Source of the DNA: Cognatishimia sp. F0-27
GTDB lineage: Bacteria > Pseudomonadota > Alphaproteobacteria > Rhodobacterales > Rhodobacteraceae
DNA: 64,000 nucleotides
Assembly: GCF_020667845.1 (NCBI RefSeq)
Contig: NZ_JAFMPQ010000001.1
Coordinates: forward strand, 186,001 to 250,000
Direction: 5' to 3'
The notes beneath the pieces were generated by a model. It saw nothing but the letters and a program-made list of their open reading frames with translations. It had not been told where the DNA came from and searched no databases. Made by a program: the position numbers and the translations under genes. Below, piece by piece: positions 10,901 through 18,676 of this stretch (its first letter is position 1; each line of letters starts with the position of its first letter).

Positions 10901-11414
10901 GGCTCAGCCGTGTGGCGAGGAAATCCTTGTCATTGCCGGTATGGCGCAACAGGAACATGCCAGTCTTTTCGACCAGGTCGGGATTCGAACAGACGTTGAA
11001 ATAGAAATAGCTGCCCATGCCGCAGCCGGCAAACACGCCAATCGGACCCTCGAAGTTCTCCGGCACGTGACCAGCAGTTTCAAACGCCTCCCACGCCGTT
11101 TCCAGAAAGCGGCGGTGCTGCGGGTCCATGATGGCAGCTTCTTTCGGCGAGAGGCCAAAAAAGCCCTCGTCAAACATGTCGAACCCATCCAGCGGCGCAC
11201 CGAAAGGCACGTAATCGCGGTGCCGCATGAGGCCTGAATCCTCACCGGCATCCTCCAGCGCGTCCTCGGAGAAGCGCCGGATGGCAGACACGCCGTCGCG
11301 GAGGTTCTGCCAATAGGTCGCAATATCCGCAGCGCCAGGCAAATGCGCGGCCATGCCCACAATCGCGATATCCGTCTCGCTCACCGTGCCGTTCGTCTGA
11401 TCGGTCATGGACAT
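4941..11414 (-). CDS. Type I polyketide synthase, one module KS-AT-KR-DH-ACP-TE
   Basis: The protein is 2,157 residues from the ATG at 11414, chosen because AGAGGAG lies five bases upstream; an in-frame start at 11459 has no such site. The KS (about 13-440) has Cys in TACSTS near 185, His in VECHGTGT near 320 and KTNIGH near 356. The AT (about 540-850) has GHSMGE near 634; its specificity motif reads IAAH, which does not settle malonyl versus methylmalonyl. The KR (about 1175-1385) has GGFGGIG, FSSSST and VDYVAAN. The DH (about 1410-1700) follows it, with NEHRTRTG and HPALMD. The ACP (about 1760-1845) has LGGHSL near 1805, and the TE (about 1870-2150) has GGFSGGG and PGDHDS. No enoylreductase is seen. 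DH after KR is not the usual order. The product is probably one extension, reduced and dehydrated, then released. Confidence 0.93.
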   Translation of the reverse strand: MSMTDQTNGTVSETDIAIVGMAAHLPGAADIATYWQNLRDGVSAIRRFSEDALEDAGEDSGLMRHRDYVPFGAPLDGFDMFDEGFFGLSPKEAAIMDPQHRRFLETAWEAFETAGHVPENFEGPIGVFAGCGMGSYFYFNVCSNPDLVEKTGMFLLRHTGNDKDFLATRLSHVLDLKGPSINLQTACSTSLVATHYACQALLNGECDMALAGGVTIELPQGRGYLYKENEILSPDGACHAFDHRAQGTVFGSGAGVVVLRRLADAIADGDHIWAVIKGSAVNNDGAAKAGYLAPSVDGQAKAVAEAQAVAGVTADTVDYVECHGTGTYLGDPIEVAALTQAFRETSDAVDHCRIGSVKTNIGHLDTAAGVASLIKASLALHHKEMPPSLSYEAPNPAIDFEGSPFSVNDRLTPWTASAHPRRAGVNSLGVGGTNAHVVLEEAPAVAASQGSDWPFQILSLSARSKAALEGNAAALADHLQARGDQSLADIAWTLKTGRRAFEKRLVVVAETHAEAADLLMSGNPRRVHLHDRLERAETAFLFPGGGAQYAGMARDLYETEPVFAEWMDRGLDHLATLSDVDMRALWLPDEAATQEADALLQKPSLQLPLIMITEYALAQLWMSWGIEPVALSGHSMGENTAACVAGVMRFEDCIGLVHLRGRLFDTVPRGGMLSVALPADALRTRLGDALDLGAVNAPGLSVVSGPQAALDRLQATLEAEDIDCQRIAIDIAAHSRMLDPILEDFRAYLRTIPLAPPKIPLTSNRTGAMMTDAQATDPDYWVDHLRGTVLFEACIGALARPNRILLEVGPGKALTSLARQHDAVTPNQVLSSLRHPEDRIADDKHMFEVLGRLDALGQSIDWSQVWGDTTRRRVPLPTYAFQRARYFIEPGTQAQRDAPQYLMRDDTIEDWGWAPRWRPRSAPIESDVIAGLDEAEKQVWLMFMDETGLAARAAAKLRRAGHDVVELRPGDMFSRLADMRYVLAPERGREGYDLLLQDLALQGVVPTRIAHFWLVTEGESHRPGSSFFNRVQEQGFYSLMFLAQAMEEEGLPRPMHLCVVTNGAARVHDEAFTHPAKSTLAGPARVIPRELPGVTVSTLDIVLPAAESGSVFAAARRRAQRDAALDRLADHVLEDLLAEPNTAIAALRDGRRFEVAMKRLPLATAAPQPETGGVYLITGGFGGIGLSLARDFASRDGKVVLVSRNPLPDRADWPSYLARHAPQDRTARRIRAVMALEETGAEIMVAAADVCNFDQMSKVREAAEARFGPITGVVHGAGVIADAPLLAKTPASVEDVFTPKIHGTEVIGRVFPDGAVSWIALFSSSSTVTAPAGQVDYVAANEFLNAFAQARAGGKTRVVAINWGIWNEVGMAAEAVSSRRGDLPEVSRDPVALPMLDSGTFDAEGNRVFEARFTHQDWFINEHRTRTGDALLPGTGYLTLAAHALAAHHEPGAFEIRDLNFLRPLRVADAGARDIRVRLSRSDQGYGFAVLADATLNGRKGHALTAEATVSLMPQARPEPIDLDAIRARCGAIHKAEPGSKLAAAQAVLLEFGPRWQVLDSTALGQREGIATLSLPAEARGDDCLIHPALMDIATGWAMGLIDGWQPTNLWAPVRYGRVRVHAPLGDTVVSWVRNAADNTAARETASFDVTLCAPDGTVLVEISGFTIRKLESLDILQAMPRLTAAEIEFDEAQSGQPLSPAEERLAHNLSQGILPVEGVDAFHRALARGRPQLVVSSMDLDALTRQTAASTAERDSSQSFERPELDSDFVAPETEIEKTLAGFWEELLGVSNVGVEDSFFDLGGHSLIAVRLFAMVKKTYRVDFPISVLFEAPTIRACAALIADQAGIADRPGEEGDTPVQAKPERRFKHLVAMHDGDGGPRQPFFLVAGMFGNVLNLRHLAHLLGADRPFYGLQARGLYGGETPHDTIEEAARDYIAEMRQVQPTGPYMVGGFSGGGITAYEIAHQLEAMGETVSLVVMLDTPLPRRRPLSRVDRAIIQWHQMREKGPLYPFIWARNRVLWEFTKRKGTVGMTDDAAAFHNAEIEAAFYRAIACYDARPWDGRLVLFRPPLQGKWTVSGGKLVSSERSYVLPDNDWSGAAPQIEVHEVPGDHDSMVLEPNVRVLAAMMREAITGAEAAASGKGAVVDFPGARAAE

Positions 11415-11500
11415 GTCACTCCTCTTGCACCCGCTTGGAGTCCTACCGGGGTCCACCAAAGGAAATGCTGATAAAATGCGGCGGTTTTTAGGAAACCGGG

Positions 11501-11533
11501 GCGAAAAGAGGCAGGGTTACCCCTCTTTTTGCG
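11501..11533 (-). terminator. Hairpin between flippase and PKS genes, possible terminator
   Basis: An inverted repeat pairs AAAAGAGG with CCTCTTTT around a short loop and extends by a G-U pair and two GC pairs. It lies in an AT-rich gap (11415-11603) between the flippase stop and the PKS start. A-tracts and T-tracts are on the stem arms, so it could act in either direction. It may separate the two transcription units. The rest of the gap probably holds the PKS promoter, but I see no certain -35/-10. Confidence 0.4.
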
Positions 11534-11603
11534 CGCATTTATGCAGTTACTGAAACAAAGCGTCGTTATTTTAGCATTGTTGCCACAGCGGAGCCAATAC
11601 GAG

Positions 11604-12968
11604 TCATCCCGCGCGTGCCGCAAGGTCAACCACGGCAGACCAATTGAGCCATAAGGCCAAAATGCTCGCCGCGGCTCCAAAAACAGCAAAAACCGCGTCG
11701 TGCAAACCGTCCCAGGCGCCCATGCGGCGCGCGAGCCAGACCACCGCAGGGTAGGCAAGCACAAAGGCCATCCCCTGCCCCACCAGCGCGCCGATCAGAC
11801 CCGCCAATTCGAGACCGGCAATCAGGCACACAACCATCAGGGCGGCGCGGACCGCCGCAAGCACGAAGAACGCGCGCGAGTCGCCGGCGGCCAGCGCGGC
11901 CTGATCATAGGTCATCACGATCACCATCGGGAGCTGTGCCAGCGCGAGCACCACCACGATCGGGCCCGCGAGCGCATAGCGCGGGTCATACATCAGCTCG
12001 ATGAGCCAGACGCCGAGGCTGGCAAAAATCGCCACCATCACGATGAGCAAGGCCGACACCGCAAAGCGCATCTTGCGCAACCGTGCAAAATTGGCGGCGC
12101 TTTCGCGCGGCGGGGTCTCGCGATAGATCGGAATGAGGATCTTGCGCGTCACCATTCCACCGAGCAACATCGGAAAGGCGGCCAGGAAAAAGCCGATATT
12201 GTAGATCCCGAAGATATCCAGCGGCAGGTATTTCCCGATCAGGATCTTGTCAGCTTGCGTAAACACAAACCCGCATACCGTGGCGAGAAACACCCATTTG
12301 CCAAAATTGATCAGCTCGCGCGCCGCTGGTTTTTCCCAGCGGAAGCGGTTGCGCTCCCCCGGCAAGCCAACTGAGTTGATGATGATTTCCGCAATACCGC
12401 CCACAAGCCCGGAGATCACCAGAGCCCAGACAGACCCGGTCAGCCACGCCAGGCCAATGGCCGTCGCGACGCCGATGACCTGCACGCAGGCATCGATCAC
12501 CGTCACCCGACCCAGCATCAAGTGCCGGTTGGCCGTATCCATACGCGTTGGTTTAAACCCCGCGATCACCAGCGTCAGCGCCGCAACGGGCAAAAGCTGC
12601 GTCAGCATCGGCTCGTCATAGAGCGCGGCCATCGGGAAGGCTGCGGCACAGGCGACCAGCCACAGGCCAAACCCGCGGATCACCTGGATTGTCCAGGCCG
12701 TATTGAGGAAGTCCCGGTCGTCGCCGCGCTTCGATTGCAGGATCGCCGGCGTGACGCCGACATCGGAAAACTGCCCGAGCCCCATCAGAAACACCATGAC
12801 CAGTGCCATCAGGCCGAACGCTTCGGGAAAAAGGAGCCGCGTGAGGATGAGGTTCGAAGCCAGGCGGATCACCTGGCTGAAGCCGAAGCCCCCAACGGTC
12901 AGAACAGACGAGCGCAACACCCGGGCGGAGAGGGATTGACCGCGAAAGCGGTCACGCAATGCGCTCAT
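11604..12968 (-). CDS. Polysaccharide/oligosaccharide flippase, Wzx (MATE-like) family
   Basis: This 454-residue integral membrane protein has about 12 hydrophobic segments. It begins with a charged stretch (RDRFRGQSLSARVLRSS) before the first helix, a common layout in Wzx/RfbX-type flippases, and contains ASNLILTRLLFPEAFGLMALV, typical of the family's first helices. Such proteins flip undecaprenyl-linked oligosaccharides from the cytoplasmic to the periplasmic leaflet. Its start overlaps the stop of the upstream glycosyltransferase by four bases (ATGA), so the two are translationally coupled. Located next to the PKS and adenylation genes, it may move a glycosylated product or simply serve an exopolysaccharide pathway; sequence does not decide between these. 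Confidence 0.88.
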   Translation of the reverse strand: MSALRDRFRGQSLSARVLRSSVLTVGGFGFSQVIRLASNLILTRLLFPEAFGLMALVMVFLMGLGQFSDVGVTPAILQSKRGDDRDFLNTAWTIQVIRGFGLWLVACAAAFPMAALYDEPMLTQLLPVAALTLVIAGFKPTRMDTANRHLMLGRVTVIDACVQVIGVATAIGLAWLTGSVWALVISGLVGGIAEIIINSVGLPGERNRFRWEKPAARELINFGKWVFLATVCGFVFTQADKILIGKYLPLDIFGIYNIGFFLAAFPMLLGGMVTRKILIPIYRETPPRESAANFARLRKMRFAVSALLIVMVAIFASLGVWLIELMYDPRYALAGPIVVVLALAQLPMVIVMTYDQAALAAGDSRAFFVLAAVRAALMVVCLIAGLELAGLIGALVGQGMAFVLAYPAVVWLARRMGAWDGLHDAVFAVFGAAASILALWLNWSAVVDLAARAG

Positions 12969-13798
12969 CGTCCACGGCTCCAGCCCGCCGAGCGGTGCCG
13001 CATCAGCCGCGAGGCCAGAGCGACACCGGTATAGACCAGAAATCCGACGGGGTCGGAACTCGCCAGCCGGATTTTCTCGGACAGGGGGAAGGCCGGTTTG
13101 TCTTCGTTATGCTCAAGATCGGGAAAGCGTTGCGCGATCTCGATCACGCCACGGTCCTGCCGCGTGCGCACGCGGACCAGCGCGTCGAACCCTTCGGCGA
13201 TCGGCCAATCATAGGGTGCTTCCGCGCCGATCCGCTCCGGCGGTGCGAATTGCAGGCGCACGAAGATATCGTCTGCGATCACATCGGGGAACTGACCCCA
13301 GCGCGCCCGGGCGGCCGCGTTGACGGCAAACAGCCCCGCCCCCGGCACACCTTGCCGCATGAAGGGCACCCGGCGCCAGATGCGCGCGTAGGCCCGCGAA
13401 ATCGGGCCCTTCGCCATGATCGACAGCTTCCCGGAGGCATAGCGCGGCTCCGCCACATCGAGCAGATCGGCAAGTTGAGCCAGAAGCGGGGGCGATACCG
13501 TCACGTCGGCATCAAGGTAAATGCGCGCGTCCCCGGTTGCGACCGCGTCGGCGGCATTGAGCGCCCCGATCTTGCCGGGCTCGTCACGGTTCAGCACCTT
13601 GAGCGGCCACCCACGCGCCGCAAAGGCTTGTTCGCGCATCCGGGCAAGACCGACGGTTTCGTCTGTGCAGGCATTGGCACTGACAATCACCTCCAGCGGA
13701 TCCGGGCGGCGCCATTCCGACAAGAGCACGGCATCGAGGGTGCCTGCGATGAGAGCGGCCTCGTTGTTTGCCGGAATGATCACCGTAAATCGCTGCAT
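12965..13798 (-). CDS. Family 2 glycosyltransferase
   Basis: From the ATG at 13798 the protein is 277 residues and starts MQRFTVIIPANNEAA, the usual N-terminus of this family. The alternative start at 13876 adds 26 basic residues unlike relatives. The GT-A nucleotide-binding part includes EVIVSANACTDET, then KIGALNAAD and YLDADVTVSP with a DXD motif. A hydrophobic C-terminal stretch, FLVYTGVALASRLM, may touch the membrane. It overlaps the flippase start by four bases, which supports a role in assembling a lipid-linked glycan. An AAGGAA lies twelve bases before the chosen ATG, a somewhat long spacing. Sugar specificity is unknown. Confidence 0.86.
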   Translation of the reverse strand: MQRFTVIIPANNEAALIAGTLDAVLLSEWRRPDPLEVIVSANACTDETVGLARMREQAFAARGWPLKVLNRDEPGKIGALNAADAVATGDARIYLDADVTVSPPLLAQLADLLDVAEPRYASGKLSIMAKGPISRAYARIWRRVPFMRQGVPGAGLFAVNAAARARWGQFPDVIADDIFVRLQFAPPERIGAEAPYDWPIAEGFDALVRVRTRQDRGVIEIAQRFPDLEHNEDKPAFPLSEKIRLASSDPVGFLVYTGVALASRLMRHRSAGWSRGR

Positions 13799-13979
13799 GA
13801 CGTTGGGTCGTTCCTTTCTGGCCCTGCGAATGCGTTCCTGTAAAACCACAGGTCTCGAAATTTTTCCCTTACTCACGCGTTGGATCTGTCAGGCGACTGT
13901 GGCCTTAGCATGAAATCGCCTAGGCTTGTCAGCGGCATTTGCCGCTCTGCTCATCCTTTGGTCAACAACGGGCTGCCTC
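13799..13979. promoter_or_regulatory. Divergent promoter region between two glycosyltransferase genes
   Basis: This 181-bp gap separates the minus-strand glycosyltransferase/flippase pair from the plus-strand family-4 glycosyltransferase. It is the only place where promoters for both units can lie. No convincing operator palindrome was found. Confidence 0.4.
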
Positions 13980-15221
13980 GTGACTCGTCCTCTACGGATC
14001 GGATATCTTGTCCCGCAATTTCCGGGACAGACGCACATCTTTTTCTGGCGCGAACTGCGCGCGCTGGAAGCCATGGGGCATGAGGTTCATGTTCTGTCGA
14101 CCCGCAAGCCGCCGGCCGGGTTGATTGCGCATGACTGGTCGAACGAGGCCATGGCCCGCACCACCTATCTTGGGCGCGTGCATCCCGGCGAGATGATCGG
14201 CGGGCTCACCCGACTCGTGCCGCGCGGGCTGCCTTTGTGGATCATGCGCGAAGGCGTGCGGTTTGCACGTGACGCGGCTCTGGCCATTCCGGCCTCCGAA
14301 GCGCTTCTCGGCTATGCACGCAAGCACGAGCTTGACCACATTCATGTGCATTCCTGCGCCCGGGCCGCCCTCGTGGCGCGTTTCGCGCACAGCGCGGGCG
14401 GCCCGCCCTATTCGCTCACGCTGCATGGCCCGCTTTCCGACTACGGCTCCGGCCAACGGTTCAAATGGCGCGCCGCCGCCTTTGCGACGGTCATCACCCG
14501 GAAGCTGCTTGAGGAAGTCAATGAAGCGCTGTCAGGTGACCTGCCGGAGCGTGTCCTGATCCGCCCGATGGGCGTCGACACGGATGTACTCAAGCGCGGC
14601 AAAATCTACAGCGCCCCCGAACATGGCCGACCGATCCGCCTGTTTTCCTGTGGCCGGCTCAACATCGTCAAGGGCCATCAGGACGTGATGTCATCCATGC
14701 GCCAATTGCTCGATCAGGGTGTGGATGTCCGGCTCGAGATCGCGGGCGAGGATGACGATGGCGGCACCGGCTACCGCAAGGAACTTGAAGCCCATCTCAA
14801 GAAGCTGCGTCTGCAAGACCACGTCAAGCTTCTTGGTGCGATCGACGCGGGCACCGTTCAGGCCAAACTCGAAGAGGCGCATCTCTTTGTTTTGGCAAGC
14901 TGGCACGAACCGCTCGGTGTGGCCTATATGGAAGCCATGTCCATGGAGGTGCCGACCATCGGCACCGATGCCGGTGGCGTGCGCGAACTGATCACCAGCG
15001 GTGAAAACGGGATCCTTGTCGAACCCAAGAAGCCGACCGACCTTGCGCGCACCATCCGCGATCTCGCGGCTGACCCAGAGCGGCTCCAGCGCCTGTCGAA
15101 AGCCGGGCGCGCCCATGTGGTTGCGCATTACCGCTCCGCGCTGGGTGCCGAACTCCTCGTTGATGAGATCTCCCGCATCAAGGCGGAGCAAGCAGGCCGC
15201 CAGCCAGAAAACGCACGGTAA
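13980..15221 (+). CDS. Family 4 (GT-B) glycosyltransferase
   Basis: The GTG at 13980 gives a 413-residue protein starting VTRPLRIGYLVPQFPG, which fits the family; an upstream TTG at 13926 adds 18 hydrophobic residues without a ribosome site. The protein has two Rossmann-like halves. The donor half contains FSCGRLNIVKGHQDV, VRLEIAGEDDDG and HEPLGVAYMEAM, the last being the E-x7-E donor motif. The acceptor half begins near FPGQTHIFFWREL. Such retaining enzymes add sugars from nucleotide donors during capsule, EPS or glycolipid synthesis. It is divergent from the other glycosyltransferase and flippase and probably belongs to the same pathway. The start is uncertain. Confidence 0.87.
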   Translation: MTRPLRIGYLVPQFPGQTHIFFWRELRALEAMGHEVHVLSTRKPPAGLIAHDWSNEAMARTTYLGRVHPGEMIGGLTRLVPRGLPLWIMREGVRFARDAALAIPASEALLGYARKHELDHIHVHSCARAALVARFAHSAGGPPYSLTLHGPLSDYGSGQRFKWRAAAFATVITRKLLEEVNEALSGDLPERVLIRPMGVDTDVLKRGKIYSAPEHGRPIRLFSCGRLNIVKGHQDVMSSMRQLLDQGVDVRLEIAGEDDDGGTGYRKELEAHLKKLRLQDHVKLLGAIDAGTVQAKLEEAHLFVLASWHEPLGVAYMEAMSMEVPTIGTDAGGVRELITSGENGILVEPKKPTDLARTIRDLAADPERLQRLSKAGRAHVVAHYRSALGAELLVDEISRIKAEQAGRQPENAR

Positions 15222-15238
15222 AGACGGCGACCGTTTCC

Positions 15239-15255
15239 CCGGCGCAGCGCGCCGG
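15239..15255 (+). terminator. GC-rich hairpin after family-4 glycosyltransferase
   Basis: CCGGCGC and GCGCCGG form a perfect seven-base stem with a three-base loop, 17 bp past the stop. There is no T-run, so it may be a weak or Rho-assisted terminator. The rest of the 257-bp gap to 15478 holds no gene that I can support. Confidence 0.35.
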
Positions 15256-15478
15256 CCCGAGACGGCGGCGCATGGCAGATCAAACGGGGTCTAACCGGGC
15301 ACGGCCCGCGCGCCGTTCGAAGCGCAGGTCATGCCAAGAGTTGATTGCGATCCGCTCCCGCTCACGCGCATCGGCAACGCATCCCCCGCCGCAGCGGCGC
15401 AGGCTCCCACGGGATCACCCGATCCAGACCGGATCGCAGGGCCAGCAGCCAAGGCGTGACGCGTGATGCGCGACGCTC

Positions 15479-18400
15479 TCAGAACTCCGAAACCGGTGTG
15501 GACTCCGCGGGTGTTGCCTCAAAGACCAGCGTTTCGATTCCCGCCAGCCGGACCGTTCCCCTCGGGCCGCGCGCGATCAGCCGCGCGCCATCGCGCTCAA
15601 AGGCATAATCCGCCCGCGCTCCCGGCAAGATCGCCCTGTCGGAGCCACCACCCCCCTGCAAGATATCATCCCCCCCCGACCCGATCAGCGTGTCATTGCC
15701 CGGTCCGCCGATCAGCAGGTCTTCCTTGCTGGTGCCCATCATCCTCTGGTTGCCACTGGTCACGACGCGGTTGATCCCGTTGGCAAAGGCCGAAAGCGGA
15801 CGCGCTTCCCAGTTGGACGGCGCGCTGGCGTTGTAGGCCATGAGCATGTCCCAGCGCGGGTTGCTGTCATTGAGGTGGCGCAACGCGCCCCAGCTGCCCC
15901 ATTGCGTTGCCGGAGCCACGTCGACAAAGGCGTTGAACAGAACGCCACCGGCGTTGATCCAGCCCAGCAAGAGGATCTCATAGAGCTTGGCCATCTCCGG
16001 CGTGTAGTTGAACGCGGTGAAAAACGCGGTCAGCCGCTCGTCATTGACCGCCGTGCCGACGCCTGTGACATGGGTGCCGCCCTCATACATCACCAGTGTC
16101 AGCCCGGCACGAGAGGCTGCCCCGGCATGATACGGGAACACCTCCTCGACGAGTTCCCGCAGCGAACCCTCGCTCAACGCCCGGGCCACCGGGGTGAAGG
16201 CCGCATCAAAGCGCCGCTCCCTGACGTATTCCCGCAACGCCACACGCCGTAGCCCGGCGGCCTCCCCCGCCGCACGCGCCGCGGCTTCGGAGCGGTCGAG
16301 CCAGTCATTTATACGCGGCGCCATCTCCGGCCCGCCCATCTCGTAGCCGAAATAGCCGGTGACCGCGTAGGCATCGAAACTCTCTTGCGGGGCACGGCCG
16401 AGTTGGAGGAAGGCCAAGGGCGCCATCAGGATGCTTTCCTCAAGCTGGGGCCACCCGGTATGTGTGCTCACCACCCGCATCAGGCGGGCATCCGCCTCAT
16501 CGCCGAAAACGCCGGTCCACAGATCGGCAACCTGCGCTGCACGCAATCCGTAATACTGCATCCAGCCGGTATCCGACTTTCCCCAAAGCGCCTCGGCCTG
16601 GGCTGCCGCCCAATGCGCCTGCGGAAAGAGGAAGTTCCAGACCTCGTTGGAATACTCCACCCACGCTTTCAGCTCGGGATCGAGCGTATCACGCACTTGG
16701 GTGGCAAAACGCCGGACATAATCGTCATCGGCCTGATGCGGCATGGTAAACCACGGATCGGCCCCGATCCTGTTTGCGAGGCGCACCATCACCTCCAGCG
16801 GCACCCCCCAGACCGTCCACGTGGCATCCTCCATGCGCGGTCGGTCCTGCCAGTTCCGGACCACCGAACCATTGGTCATCATCCAGTCCATGAAGCGCAG
16901 GGCGCGCATGTCCTGAACGGTCTCAATCCATAACGGATTGAACAACGCCCCCGCCTCGTAGAGCGGAAGATGCTCGGACTTCACGATGGAGATATTGCGG
17001 ATCGGATTGTCGCTGGGGATCTCTGGCAGCGATATGGCAACGAGACCCGGCCCCGGTTCGTAATCGAAGGTGATGCGCCCCGGCTCATAGCGGACCCGCT
17101 TGGCACGGCCTTCAAGCCGGATCGGGCCTTCACCCTCGTAGCGCAGCACGTAACGCCCCCGCAGATGCTCCGCCTCGGGCGCCTGATCGGTCAACAACAC
17201 CGCTTCCAGCGCGCGCACACCATCCGGCATGGAAACCGGCCAGCCTTGCGGGTTCACGTGCCCTGCGCTGCGCAGTTCTTCGGCGCTCACCGCGCCCCAT
17301 GTATCGCCCACATGACCAACCCAGGCACGCGACGATTTCATCAGATCGAGGAAAGGGTGCTGCGTCGACCAGTCAGAGATCCCGTTCAATCCCATCGCGA
17401 GCGCCGGGATACCGCTTGGCCGCATGCCCGGTTGCGGCAGGGCAAGCTGCGCGCGCTCCGGCAATCCGGGTGCGACCGCTGCCCCGCTGTCCACCGCGCC
17501 CGCCGCATCGGCGTTGCCCCCGCCCTCTTCTGCCTCCGCGGCCTCTGCCGCCAAGTCCGGGTCCGGGGCTGTCACGATGGCCGGTCCCTCCTCCGCCGCC
17601 GCGCGCGCCGCGGGACGGACCTGCGCAGGGCCGGCGTTTTGCACCGCGCGCCAGATCTCTGCTGCAATCGCCGGGTAATTCTGGCGCAGGGCGGTCGCGA
17701 TACCGTCCGGCGGTGTCCAGCCAGAGGGCGGCGCCACATCGTAAAGCGCGCTGTATGTCACCATCGCCGCCAGCAAATAGAGCGTCTCCGTCCCGTGCGG
17801 CGCGTCATCCGTATACAGCGCGCGCGGGTCCAGATCCGACAACAGCCCGCCCTCGGCAAACAACCCCGCAAGAACCGAAGCCACCGGAATGAGCTCGATC
17901 TCCAGCGCCGGTCGCGCGATCGCAATGTCGTCGAGCAGGGTTCGATACCAGCGATGATAGGACCCGGCATTGAGTGCGTGATAGCGTTCGAAATCTGCCT
18001 CGTCCGGCGGAAACGTCGCCACGACCCCCGCCATCTCGGCCCACCCTTCATAGAGGTAGAGTCTACTGTCGGGGCTTTGGCCCGCGATCCTGTCAAACAG
18101 GCGCAACGCCGCGGAATACGGGCTGTCGCCGCCTGCATTCTCGCCGTCATAAGGCACATCCGGTTCCTGATACTGGATGAAGTTGGCCGGTGTGACGATG
18201 ACCGCGTCATATCCCGCTGCGCCAAACGGGCCGTCATCGGGCGACCAGACCCCCTGCACGCCGGGAAATCCCCATTTTGCCGTCGGCGCCGCATCGGCTG
18301 CGAAATTCCGCAGAAAGCCCCACTGCCCGTCCACTGCGAAGCGGCGGCCGTCGGCTTCGGCCATGGCATCGATCCAGTGCGGCACATTGGTCTGGCCCGT

Positions 18401-18544
18401 GCTGTTTTCGACGTGATGCACCAGAGAGTTCCCGAAGAAATAGGCCTGGATATTGTCCTGCTCGGCCAGCGCTGCGCTTTGCCCCATGCCTCCCATCAGC
18501 CCGAGAGCCAGCATCATTGCCTTGCCGATCCGTGTCATCGCCAT
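15479..18544 (-). CDS. Large secreted protein: SGNH-like part, glycosidase-like part, RTX calcium-binding C-terminus
   Basis: This 1,021-residue protein starts with a signal peptide ending near SAALA (residues 1-27). The next ~280 residues start with AYFFGNSLVHH and contain YDAVIVTP, reminiscent of SGNH hydrolases. An Ala/Glu/Gly-rich linker follows at about 310-375. The main part, about 385-900, resembles a TIM-barrel glycoside hydrolase; it has WVEYSNEVWNF, whose Asn-Glu pair is like the acid/base of clan GH-A enzymes. The C-terminus carries short RTX repeats (LIGGPGNDTLIGSGGDDIL), which bind calcium and often go with type I secretion, although here a Sec-type signal is also present. It lies beside the glycan island and may modify or cut exopolysaccharide. 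ATG 18544 or 18538 may be the start. Substrate unknown. Confidence 0.75.
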   Translation of the reverse strand: MAMTRIGKAMMLALGLMGGMGQSAALAEQDNIQAYFFGNSLVHHVENSTGQTNVPHWIDAMAEADGRRFAVDGQWGFLRNFAADAAPTAKWGFPGVQGVWSPDDGPFGAAGYDAVIVTPANFIQYQEPDVPYDGENAGGDSPYSAALRLFDRIAGQSPDSRLYLYEGWAEMAGVVATFPPDEADFERYHALNAGSYHRWYRTLLDDIAIARPALEIELIPVASVLAGLFAEGGLLSDLDPRALYTDDAPHGTETLYLLAAMVTYSALYDVAPPSGWTPPDGIATALRQNYPAIAAEIWRAVQNAGPAQVRPAARAAAEEGPAIVTAPDPDLAAEAAEAEEGGGNADAAGAVDSGAAVAPGLPERAQLALPQPGMRPSGIPALAMGLNGISDWSTQHPFLDLMKSSRAWVGHVGDTWGAVSAEELRSAGHVNPQGWPVSMPDGVRALEAVLLTDQAPEAEHLRGRYVLRYEGEGPIRLEGRAKRVRYEPGRITFDYEPGPGLVAISLPEIPSDNPIRNISIVKSEHLPLYEAGALFNPLWIETVQDMRALRFMDWMMTNGSVVRNWQDRPRMEDATWTVWGVPLEVMVRLANRIGADPWFTMPHQADDDYVRRFATQVRDTLDPELKAWVEYSNEVWNFLFPQAHWAAAQAEALWGKSDTGWMQYYGLRAAQVADLWTGVFGDEADARLMRVVSTHTGWPQLEESILMAPLAFLQLGRAPQESFDAYAVTGYFGYEMGGPEMAPRINDWLDRSEAAARAAGEAAGLRRVALREYVRERRFDAAFTPVARALSEGSLRELVEEVFPYHAGAASRAGLTLVMYEGGTHVTGVGTAVNDERLTAFFTAFNYTPEMAKLYEILLLGWINAGGVLFNAFVDVAPATQWGSWGALRHLNDSNPRWDMLMAYNASAPSNWEARPLSAFANGINRVVTSGNQRMMGTSKEDLLIGGPGNDTLIGSGGDDILQGGGGSDRAILPGARADYAFERDGARLIARGPRGTVRLAGIETLVFEATPAESTPVSEF

Positions 18545-18676
18545 CCTGCCATCTGCATCGTTGCGCGCTGCGTGTCGGGCCGTTTGCCCTTTGTGAAACT
18601 ATGCCCCGGAACGAGAGCGGGTCAAAGCCGTGAGCGGGGTCTTTTCAAAACTGTTATCGGAGGATATGGTCTGCAC

